NCBI RefSeq assembly: GCF_000143415.4
Contig: NW_003314409.1
Coordinates: forward strand, 62,001-126,000
Direction of reading: 5' to 3'
Length of the DNA: 64,000 nucleotides
Source: Selaginella moellendorffii
Lineage: Eukaryota; Streptophyta; Lycopodiopsida; Selaginellales; Selaginellaceae
Both the position numbers and the translations under genes were made by a program. Each line of letters begins with the position of its first letter. Positions within the stretch are counted from its first letter, which is position 1. Shown here piece by piece: positions 34,552-42,926 of the stretch. The notes under the pieces were generated by a model that saw only the letters and a list, made by a program, of their open reading frames with translations, was not told the DNA's origin and ran no database searches.

Positions 34552-34735
34552 TACTCGCGCTCGCACACTCGCGCTCGCGCTCGCATCACACTCGCGCTCC
34601 CGCTCGCATCGCGCTCCCACTCGCGATCACGCTCACTTCTCTACAGGTTTCTCGTGTGCATCGGCGTCCACTCGCGCTTGCATCACACTCGCACTCGCAT
34701 CGCGCTCGTGTGCATCGGCGTCCACTTCAAGACAC
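34552..34735 (+). repeat. CTCGCGCTCGC-rich tandem repeats upstream of the large transposon gene
   Basis: Imperfect repeats of ACTCGCGCTCGC with CATCAC spacers and a duplicated block around GTGCATCGGCGTCCACT. Low-complexity frames across it are not believed. It probably forms the promoter or 5' leader. Confidence 0.75.
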
Positions 34736-34937
34736 ACCCAGTTTGTAACTTCGCCGCCAACTCCGCCGCCCACTCCGCCACCCACATGCAGCCCACTTGG
34801 CGTCTCGGGAGATTACAGCACCACTCTCCAACTGTAAGTGGCAGAGTAGCCTTGCTGCTACGATCCGCTGCACACACAGTGCACATTCGCCAGCGAGTCC
34901 GGCCTCGATTGTCACGGCCTCCATTCGGCTTCAAATG

Positions 34938-34988
34938 GTAAGTCTTTTAGACCAAGTAGAAAATGGCATGAGGCCACATGCCATTCAG
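34938..34988 (+). other. Palindrome-bearing intron in the 5' part of the large transposon gene
   Basis: GTAAGTCTTT...CCATTCAG, 51 nt, contains a perfect-length palindrome at 34963-34984. It follows an exon-like stretch ending TTCAAATG. The exons between here and 35177 are not resolved; two more palindromes at 35040 and 35100 also sit before AG dinucleotides. Confidence 0.55.
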
Positions 34989-35155
34989 TAGCAACATTGG
35001 CATGCACCGATTGGGCTCTCGAGTGCAGTCCGGTTACAGATGGCGTGTAGCCTCACGCCATCTTAGGATGCAGCCTCAAGACATCTGATGCAGTGGTGAA
35101 TGGTGTGTGGCCTCACGTTATTTCCAGCTGCTAGCTTTTCATCTGTCAGCTCTAA

Positions 35156-36196
35156 TTGTTGTGCATTTCTGAACAGGCGAGGAATTGCGTTCTTCTTCCA
35201 GCCACTGTCAATGTGGATGCAGAGAAGGGGGAGGAGCTCACCAGTTGGACTTTCGGGATGGAAGGCGAGGATCTGATGCTGTACAACACAGATGGTGGGA
35301 GAAAAGAATGCATGGGGATCCTCATCCAAGTGACAGACACTCCATGCAGTTCCATGCAAGAATATGGACTGGCACTTGTGGTAGAGACAGCGTCCGCCTT
35401 CAAGATCCACCTTGCACATCCTAGCGGCTTCCCGGAGGGGGGCAGCAGCTATGAGGAATTCCTAGAGGGAGCTAGGGAGAGGTTGTCCAGGAGGCCCACA
35501 ATTTCAAAGACGCTGCGGGTCTATGAAGATCACATGGAATCCACGGACCTCACCTACGGCGATGTTCAAAAACTATATTCCAACATTGAGCCGTTGAGAG
35601 TGCCTCCAGTTTGCGAAGCGAAGGGGAAGGGGGTCGATCTGGAAACTACCCCGAAGCAGAAAAGGGTGGTCAAGCTCAAGCCGACGTCCAACTCTGCTGC
35701 TCCAAAAAAGAAGCTACTCGGTGATGCCATTGCCTCGGGTTCGAACACTACACCCACCAAAAAGAAGAGCCGCAAAGAGCAGAAAGAGCAAGAAGAGGCA
35801 GCAAAAATCGTCGCAGATAATAGTACTTGTTACTATTCCAACAAAGTATATACAATCGACGTGAGCCGTATCGAGATCCAAAGCAAATACAACCACAGGC
35901 TAGTATCTGATGAGTGGGTGGAGAAACTGAAGCAGAAGATGCTGGCAAGTCCAGTAACACCCGACATCGCAAACGTGATCCCCTACTACCGAACAATGAA
36001 GGGCGAGACGAGGTTTCCAGACTTGATCAATAGGAAGGTGTTGGACGATCAGAACATCCGGTTCTATGCCATCTCCGGGCAGCATTCTAGCTTGGCGATG
36101 CAACAGATAGTTGTGGATATTATGGTGGGCGAGGAGGTGAAGAAAGTCTTCAAGACAAGAGTTGTCCGCCTGATAAAAGGCAACTCGCCCCTCTGA
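35156..36196 (+). other. ParB-like segment of the large transposon gene
   Basis: The frame encodes an N-terminal part without known domain, a Lys-rich linker (KKKSRKEQKEQEE), then a region resembling ParB/sulfiredoxin-fold proteins. VSRIEIQSKYNHRLVSDEWV fits the ParB start (I.....N.R......e.ve.L), and YAISGQHSSLAMQQI fits the GxHR-like core motif. IIYISHAQNVKQE after the TGA at 36194 fits the following helix. The real exon probably begins at 35177 after GAACAG; the frame's nominal start at 35156 is a TTG. Confidence 0.6.
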
Positions 36197-39100
36197 TCTA
36201 TCATATACATCTCCCACGCGCAGAATGTCAAGCAAGAAACGTGCTACAAATTGGGTCTGCACGAGACATTGGCACGAACACGGAAGCTCTGGGTTCAACT
36301 GAAGAAGCCACAAAAACCAGGACAAGGACGTGCACTAGCAACTAGCGCCTGGCAGGTAAGCCTCGTTGCATGTGGCATAGCATGTGGCCTCACGCCATTT
36401 CCATTGCAGGAATTCTCGAGTCTTCTCTCGAAAACACTGGGGGTCAATGACACACTCAGCATCCATAACATTCTACTCGCGACAAAAGTTGTTTTTGACA
36501 AATGGGTAGATGTGCTGAGGAGGTACCATGACGGGGAGTTGCTAAACTCAATGGGTGTGGAGGACGGCCGGAAGCCCAATGATTTGAAGCTCAACGCCTT
36601 GCGTTTCTCGCGGTCTCTAGACGACGACGACCTTCTGACAGTGGCTAATGCTCTTCTACGTGATGAGGTAGTCTTCAACAAGACCAAAATGACTCCCAGC
36701 CATATTGTGACATACGAGGACTTGTGCACGACTCTGAGAGCTCGTGCGCTATTGAAGGATTGGATCTTCGAGCAAGTGGCCGTGGCGAGGGTGAGCATCG
36801 ACACCACGCAAGAGATGATGGAAGAGCTGGACTTGTCAAATGAAGACATCGACGAGTACGTGAAGGGGGCCCCCAAGTTCATCGATTTGCTGCGGGATGC
36901 CACGAAAAGTAAAGCTGAGAAGTTGGATCAGTATCCAAATTTCATTAAGAGGGATGTCGACCGCCGGCTTCAGAAACAGCTCGACCCCGCAGCAGAGGCC
37001 TATCGAGAACCTTACCGGGTATACGTGAATTCGGATGAGGATCAAAGGTGGAGGAGCATCGTTTCCCGCGGAGATGAGCAGGTCAAGAACATCTTTTGTG
37101 TGATGGACTTCACAAACGAGGAGATCACTCATGCAGACGAAGTCAGCTCCATCATTGACTTAATGGTGGGACTTGCGGAGGTGGAATCTTCAGTCCACTA
37201 TATGATCTACGACTCCGAATCCTATCACAAGTTCTGGAAGGCCTTGAACGAGGTGAAGGCTCGGTTGAAAGGCAAGGAGATGCGGGAGATCCATGGGATA
37301 ATGGCTAAGAAGAAGATACCGACGAATGTCCGCATCTTCACAGTCGCCCTTGTTATTGGTCCTGCAGCAGAGTGGGACTGGAGTGACTTCCCAGCTTCGT
37401 TCAACAAAGCCGATCGAATTGATCTGAGGGAGGTCAATTTACCCGTGCCTGAGGAACTGAAGACGGCTATGGAGCTTTCGAATCCAAAGAAAGCTCCAGG
37501 TGCAGCATGGGAAATGCTCAGCTGGGTCTTCAACGCAATAGCGGGTGACTCCAAGGGCAAATGCGTTGTCGAGTACAACTGCGGCGGACTATTCTTTCGA
37601 GCCGCACTACTCAAGGGTGTCCCGTGTGTTGCGGTGACAAACTCCATTGAAGAGGTGACTTCAATGGAGCATATAATTACAGTTGCCAAAGAAAAATAGT
37701 ATCTTCTCTACGAACCTGGTGAGTACGCACTTTAAGTTTAAATGTTATCTCACAAGCTCTGTATGCAGGAGCGTGGCCACCCCCAGATGCTGAAACGGCG
37801 TTAACAGCTACTGATGTTAGGCCGAGGTCACAACCTGCACAAGGTAAGGTCACGTGAGGCCTCACGCCATTTTGATTATAGATCGTTGTGAATATTCAGA
37901 CACGAGGACTGAAAAGCGCACTGGTGGCGCGTCGAAGAAGGACAAACAGACAAGCAATAGGAAAAAAGGAGGTACAAATTATATTTGCAATGGCGTGTGG
38001 TCTCATGCCATTCCTTGCAGGAGACACTTCTTCAAAGGCAAAACAGGCAAGCACCAGCCAAGCTCAAACTGACAGTGGTCATAAAAAGCGAAAGCACGTT
38101 GGACAGTCGTCGGGATCAGAGGCGTTTGATTCGAAAAGGAAGAAGGGCAACGAAAAGATGATAGGTAATGCCTCGCGGTTATGGCGTGTGTGCTCATGCC
38201 ATTCATTGCAGATCAAGGGCTGAGTGAAAGGAGCCAGTCACCACCTTCTAACTCAGATTCCTATGGCGGACTCCCCTTCCCCAATCTCAATGGAGAGGTA
38301 CAATGGATGAGGGATGCTTTTCAAGTCAGGGCCACGTTTTTCTCATCTCGTTGTCTTCGAAGGGTGCAAGAACGTGCAGAAACCATGTTAAGACAGTCGG
38401 GTGAGGATACGGTCCTAGGTCACGCACTAAAACAGGCTATGGATGTCTTGTATTTTGAGATGGAGACTTGGCCAGATGATTTTCCCAAGATGGTCCTGGA
38501 AAAACAAGCCATCCAGCCTGAGCAGCCTATGGAAGAAATGCAAGAGGGGGATGAGGAGCCAGAGAAAGATAATGAGCAGGAAGAGCAGAAGGACGAAGAG
38601 GAGGACAAAGAAGAGGAGGACGAAGAAGAGGAGGATGAAGAAGAGGAGGACGAAGAGGACTTGGATGGTCCTCACAATGGTGACGATCACAATAACGACG
38701 ATGATGATGATGACGACGATGGCCAGCCTGAGGTGGCCAAAGAGCAGCGAAGGAAGGTCATACAAGACAAACCATCAGGTAAATAATAGTACATCCATTC
38801 CTAACCTTTTACCATTTCTAACATTGTCCATGTAGGTCGCAGAAGAAATGGTAAGTAGAGATTATTCAGTTGAATTAAGATACAAACTCTAGCCTTTAGT
38901 GTCGAGGAAGGATAGTGCCAAGCAAGGGTCGAAACGTATGTCCAATCCTTCAAAATCAGCAGTGCGCCCAAGTGATATCGGTCCTAGCTCCTCAATAGCA
39001 GTTGATGGTAAATACAGTATAGTCGATTCAATGTGCTAATGAGTTTGTTTTTAGTAGCACGGGAGGATACCATCTCAATCGAAGGGAGATATTTGGACAT

Positions 39101-40540
39101 GCATATGGATCCGCCAGTGGACTCTACTTGCCTGCAAGAGTCATCAGAGCTGGTGAAGGCTACTATCCATATCAACGCCAAGCAAGCTGACCACGCTCCA
39201 CTTGATGCTGCCCATACCACTGAGTCAATCTTGTCCACGTATCCAACTGACGGTGACCAGGCGCCATTGGACCCGCATGAGGCCGCCCCAGCCGCCAAGC
39301 CGGTCGTATCCTCATTTCCAACGTGTGCCCAATCGTCTGACTACGCGCCGTTGGAACCTCCCTACACCGCCCCTGCTGCCTGTTCGGTCATGTCCACTTT
39401 GCCAACGGAGGCACCAGCTGAAATGGCGTGTGATCACACGCCATCGGAACCACCCCATGCCACTGTTGAGCCAGTTGTACCAGAGTCTACAGCTGAAATG
39501 GCATGTGCCCACACGCCATCGGATGCGATTGACCCCACATTGCAGAGGAGAGTATTTCCGCTCTTCACATTTCCTCGACCAAAACCCTCTGAACGACCAT
39601 CGGGAGCACCATTCGCTAATATTGTAGATGGTAAAATTGACTTGTACCATTTTTTATGCTGACGCATTTCATTTCAGAGTCACGGCGAAAGTACTGTATC
39701 GTTTTTGATCTGAACGGTGTCCTTTTCTCCCATGAGCGTGGCTCGTCCTCAAATGTCACTGCACCCTCCAAAGCCTGCGGTCGCAAGTTGGTCAAAAGAG
39801 ACAGATTCACATTAATCACACGGGAGAAACTGCGGGATCTAATAATGACCATGCGACACTTAAAACAGAGGGCCGGGTTCAATTTGCAATTGGGAGTTTG
39901 GACATCCATGATGCGCCACAATGCATTAACGTTGCTACAGATGATGCACGATCAGACGCGAGTAATATTACCATTTGACTTTCTCCTAACGCAGGAGGAT
40001 TGCTTGACTATGGTCCATGTGAGGGGTAGCAAGCCCATCTTCGTCAAGGCAGAGGCTGTAGTGATGAACCGGACTGCTAGGTCAAGTGAAATCCTCATCA
40101 TCGATGACTCGCCGATTAAAACTGCAGCGAACACGCACACATATGCAGTGCACCCCATCTCTTGCAGTATGGAAACTAGGGAGAAGAAACCGTATGTTCT
40201 GGGGGACCTTGCAAAACGGCTTGAAGCGATGGTGATAGAGAACCGGCCAGTCCAGGAGGTGGCTGCAGAAATCAACCAAATGGCAGATGGAACGGTATAT
40301 CAGAAGCCATTTGATCGGACAGACACCAGTCATCATTTATGGCATGTATATTGTCTAGCCAAGCACTATCCGCATCTCCATAATCTGCTCAACCGGATGG
40401 GTTCTTCGACCACTGAACATGAGCGTGGTTCTCCTTGTCATCGTCGTTCAATTTCTTTCCATCCTTTTAATATTGGCTCAGTTGCTCCGAGTCTAGGTGG
40501 AGCCCAAGTCCCCATTCAATCTTTACTTTCCCCTTATTAA
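35177..40540 (+). CDS. Large transposon gene: ParB-like + acidic linker + FCP1-like phosphatase domain
   Basis: Ten exons can be joined without frame conflict: 35177-36355, 36410-37718, 37769-37843, 37882-37971, 38021-38164, 38212-38778, 38836-38850, 38900-39007, 39055-39630 and 39678-40540. The sum is 4,926 nt, divisible by three. All introns are GT-AG and 38-57 nt long, and every junction keeps the frame. Only two in-frame stops occur, TGA at 36194 and TAG at 37697; each is one transition from a sense codon. Domains in order are a ParB-like fold, a long helical region, basic/Ser-rich and acidic linkers, and a C-terminal FCP1/NLI-type HAD domain. The 5' exons are not resolved. The function in transposition is unknown; it could be the mobility protein, a regulator or captured cargo. 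Confidence 0.75.
36356..36409 (+). other. 54-nt intron made largely of the palindrome
   Basis: GTAAGCCTCG...CCATTGCAG. Contains palindrome 36377-36398. Its length is a multiple of three without a stop, so the frame reads through it if unspliced. Confidence 0.75.
37844..37881 (+). other. 38-nt intron, essentially one palindrome
   Basis: GTAAGGTCACGTGAGG...GATTATAG. The palindrome at 37849-37870 leaves only 5 nt before and 11 nt after it. This is extremely short for a plant intron. Confidence 0.65.
37972..38020 (+). other. 49-nt palindrome-bearing intron
   Basis: GTACAAATTA...CCTTGCAG with palindrome 37990-38011 directly before the acceptor. Splicing restores the frame between KKG and GDTSS. 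Confidence 0.7.
38165..38211 (+). other. 47-nt palindrome-bearing intron
   Basis: GTAATGCCTC...CATTGCAG with palindrome 38181-38202 directly before the acceptor. Its architecture is nearly superimposable on the 37972-38020 intron. Confidence 0.7.
38836..38850 (+). other. 15-nt micro-exon
   Basis: GTCGCAGAAGAAATG between introns 38779-38835 and 38851-38899. It encodes a basic RRRN piece that links SG to VSRKD in frame, possibly part of a nuclear localisation signal. Confidence 0.55.
39678..40540 (+). other. FCP1/NLI-interacting-factor-type phosphatase domain of the transposon protein
   Basis: Last exon. HAD motif I is CIVFDLNGVLFSHE, where the usual DxDx(T/V) second Asp is Asn. Next come LGVWTSMMRHNA, matching the (W)TS....N region, and motif III ILIIDDSPIKTAANTHTYAV. 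These are the landmarks of FCP1/SCP RNA polymerase II C-terminal-domain phosphatases. DLNG variants exist among plant homologues, and the loss of the acid/base Asp suggests weak or altered catalysis. Confidence 0.75.
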
Positions 40541-40544
40541 TAAA
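40539..40544 (+). promoter_or_regulatory. Polyadenylation signal of the large transposon gene
   Basis: AATAAA overlaps the TAA stop codon at 40538-40540. Confidence 0.5.
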
Positions 40545-40934
40545 ACAACTTCGTAGACTTCCAATAACATGCTGTAACACTTCTAGTATAATGCAAATCC
40601 TCTCAAAGAATTGTCTTTTAATATTAATACAATGGCATGGAACCCCATGCTATAATAAGTTACATTTTTAAATAAATACATGCCATCTTAGACTGTTATT
40701 TTTTGCCTCCAACGGCTATACAATAATCTTGGAATTTCATCACTCTCCACACTATCAGGATTTAAACCCAATAGTAATGCCATCTCTTCTCTAATACAGC
40801 AGTGAGAAGTGATTGAGTAGACATTTCCTTGTTTAAAATAAAATGGCATGTGCCTCAATGCAGTTGAATTTTGTTATATTTATATACTATATAAAGGTTT
40901 GGAAACCTTATTTTACAAGTGGGATAATGACAAT

Positions 40935-40954
40935 TCCCACTTTAACGAAATAGA
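40935..40954 (-). repeat. Right terminal inverted repeat
   Basis: TCCCACTTTAACGAAATAGA, the exact reverse complement of 30375-30394. Confidence 0.85.
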
Positions 40955-41104
40955 ATTTCATTATTGTCCTCTTGCAAGTGTATCAATTCGGAACCAATTT
41001 GTCAACGATTCCTCCTTCCCAAGACCAAGTCTATTCCAAACGGCGCGCGTCAACCGAGACACATTGTTATCCAACAAAAAATACACACGGAAACTTCGGT
41101 CCGA

Positions 41105-41112
41105 GTATATAT
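41105..41112 (+). promoter_or_regulatory. TATA box of the small peptide gene
   Basis: GAGTATATATACCCC lies about 140 bp upstream of the ATG at 41249. A possible 5'-leader intron follows (GTCAGACAG at about 41170 to CTTGCAG at 41234). The transposon end is about 145 bp upstream of the TATA box. Confidence 0.5.
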
Positions 41113-41248
41113 ACCCCTCTCAAGAGAGGTTTCTACACTCCCTCTTCTATCCAGTGCCAGTCCTCAAAGGTCAGACAGAGATCTTCGAAGCTCTCTAGAG
41201 TTCTGATTTGGCTTTTTTCTTTTTTAACTTGCAGTAGCAGTGTGTTCA

Positions 41249-41491
41249 ATGGCGATGAGCAAGACTCAGCTGGTTTCCCTTGGGCTTGTTGCCATATTTG
41301 TGATGATGCTGGCCATGGGAGTGGACGTGGGAGGAATCGCAAAGGTTGCTGCCCAGCGCTGCCAGAGAGGGTGGTACTAGTATGACAATGGCTGTCACCG
41401 CTGCCCGAAGAGTTGGTATTGGTATGGCGGAAGTTGCCACCGATGCCAGAGCGGCTGGAGCTGGCGCAATGGCCGCTGCTGGAAAAACTGA
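41249..41491 (+). pseudogene. Small secreted Cys/Trp-rich repeat peptide, one nonsense codon
   Basis: An 80-codon frame starting at ATG 41249 has a hydrophobic signal-peptide-like N terminus (LVSLGLVAIFVMMLAM) and then three 14-residue repeats: RCQRGWY-stop-YDNGCH, RCPKSWYWYGGSCH and RCQSGWSWRNGRCW. The TAG at 41378-41380 falls where both other repeats have Trp (TGG), so it is probably a G-to-A nonsense mutation. The pattern is C-x10-C per repeat, with adjacent repeats giving C-x-x-C. I do not recognise the family; it could be a defensin-like or signalling peptide. TATA box and leader are in place. Confidence 0.6.
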
Positions 41492-41539
41492 GATCTCCGG
41501 AATCATGGATAATGTAACTCGTAAGGTTTTCATGTTGCA

Positions 41540-42140
41540 CCAGGAACTTCTGGGAAAACAAGAAGACCCGCGCAATATTCGAATCCATGGAGAATCCCAA
41601 CCTCTTCCATGATCCAGGCAAGAGATCTAGATCGCGGGCTCAGGAAGTTCGATGGGATGCTCCGGCGTGATGCCTCGATGTGGAACTCTGGCATATGCCG
41701 AGAACCTGCGAATCTGCGCTAGAGAAGAACGCGATCTCTTGGAATGTGATGATCACGCTTTGCATTTGCAGTGGCAAGGTCGCTGCTGCCAAGGATTGTT
41801 TCTATCAGATGCCTGCCAAGACGATCGTCGTTACAACATTGCCAGGATAGGGTATTTGAAGAAGCCGAGACTTTGTTTGAGAGCATCAAGGAGTGCGATG
41901 TGGTGTCGTGGACGGCCATGATCCAAGCTTATGTTGCGAATGGGGACCTCGGCTTTGTTTATGTAAATGCCTGAGAGGAATGTTGTGATGTGGTCGTCAA
42001 TGATACAAGGCCATGGGAGGAGGCCAGATACCGCTTTGAGTAGAGGACAGTGGACTATGGTGGCCAAGAATCTCTTTGAGAAGCTGCCCAACAAGGATGT
42101 AGTAACTGTATGATCACCACTTACGGCCAAAACGGGGAAT
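41540..42140 (+). pseudogene. PPR pseudogene, decayed copy of the 23.8-kb gene
   Basis: Blocks match 24045-24770 in order with deletions: CGAATCCATGGAGAATCC, AGATCTAGATCG, GTTCGATGGGATGCTCCGG, TGGAATGTGATGATCACGC, TGGACGGCCATGATCCAAGC and ATGATCACCACTTACGGCC. Frameshifts and missing pieces abolish the frame. Confidence 0.9.
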
Positions 42141-42149
42141 CCTCATCTG

Positions 42150-42844
42150 TATGGCACCTACATCTTCCTAGAGATATAAAAAACCCCTTCAGATGTACAG
42201 CCCACAGTGTGACACTGCTACCACCTGGAAGTCCTCTCTTCACTGCTGGTGCCAGTTTAGACCAGTCCAAGAAATAAAGGGGGAAAAAAAAGATCTTATG
42301 GCACTGGAGGTGAATCAGAGTTTCCCACTCTTACCTTAGGAATCTTGATAAATATTTCCAGGGCTTTTCGACTGGGATCAGGTTGCCAGCAGGGACCAAT
42401 CAGTCTTGGGCATCCAGCTCGAGTGAAAGCGAGTGCTATCTAGCCGGGCGCGTGAGTGTACTCGCTTGTCGTCGTTCTCTCCTTCGATGGCGCATCCTCG
42501 TAGCTTTATCAAAATTCTAAAAATTTCGTGACCCAAACCTGATGTTTGGATTCAGGAAACTATGTTTGTCCAACATAGTAGGGCGATTGAGGAACTCATA
42601 GTTTAAATAGACACAAGCATTTCTACTCTAATCAATCCATCCAGCAAAATACTTAGTTAAATCACAGGAAGACAAACTTGCAGCAAACTTCCCGCTTCAA
42701 GGAAGCAGATCAATGATCTCCCCACGACGCATCAATCACCAGACGAACGAGGTGAGCAGTTGATCCCCTTCTACTCTTCTATAACCAGTGGCGCTAGATA
42801 CTCGCTCTCGGATCTCCAAACTTTGAGACCTCGCCAAGATCAAG
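42150..42844. other. Intergenic, no supported gene
   Basis: Contains a perfect hairpin ACTATGTTTGTCCAACATAGT-like sequence around 42570-42590. No coding frame is supported. Confidence 0.5.
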
Positions 42845-42849
42845 CTCGA

Positions 42850-42915
42850 TCCTCTACCCTCCACAAAGTCGAGCCGAGCAAAACGAAAAGCCCTCCGTGG
42901 AGGTCTCGACGTTGC
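42850..42915 (-). pseudogene. Germin-like fragment
   Basis: The plus-strand text CCCTCCACAAAGTCGAGCCG and GGTCTCGACG matches the antisense of the germin-like pseudogene near 29720. On the minus strand it reads NVETSTEGFSF and, after a frame change, ARLDFVEG, the stretch before cupin box 1. It is adjacent to the 3' end of the DnaJ gene. Confidence 0.7.
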
Positions 42916-42926
42916 AAACCTTGTAG

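Larger units (their letters stand above)
31760..40864. repeat. Dispersed 22-bp palindrome family of the transposon
   Basis: Consensus ATGGCRTG-N6-CAYGCCAT, with the central six usually close to TGGCCT or AGGCCA. Good copies: 31760-31781, 31905-31926, 32595-32616, 32664-32685, 32762-32783, 34963-34984, 35040-35061, 35100-35121, 36377-36398, 37849-37870, 37990-38011, 38181-38202, 39423-39444, 39498-39519 and 40632-40653. Weaker ones lie at 33374-33399, 33420-33437, 33488-33507 and 40843-40864, and more sit in the 1-1392 copy. I saw none outside the element in this window. Several occupy introns just before the AG acceptor; two are inside a coding exon (39423, 39498), where they encode EMAC.HTPS. 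Confidence 0.9.
30373..40958 (+). mobile_element. Large TIR DNA transposon of unrecognised family (about 10.6 kb)
   Basis: Bounded by inverted 20-bp termini: TCTATTTCGTTAAAGTGGGA at 30375-30394 and its exact reverse complement at 40935-40954. The hexamer CATTAT directly flanks both sides (30367-30372, 40959-40964) and may be the target duplication. The first 1.39 kb is present again, inverted, at 1-1392, which fixes this as a mobile unit. It contains two divergent multi-exon genes (minus 31031-32511; plus about 34.9-40.54 kb), telomere-type repeats between them, and about 20 copies of a 22-bp palindrome. I recognise no DDE, tyrosine-recombinase or helicase transposase in it. Exact termini are uncertain by 2-4 bp. 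Confidence 0.82.

Noticed and set aside
34487-34941. Frames rich in HSRSRS / ALALASHSRS upstream of the large transposon gene
   Set aside because: Translation of CTCGC-type tandem repeats, open in several frames; more likely promoter or leader.
42571-42592. Perfect hairpin near ACTATGTTTG...CATAGT as a MITE or miRNA
   Set aside because: Stem is too short for a miRNA precursor and there is no target-site duplication or second copy in the window.
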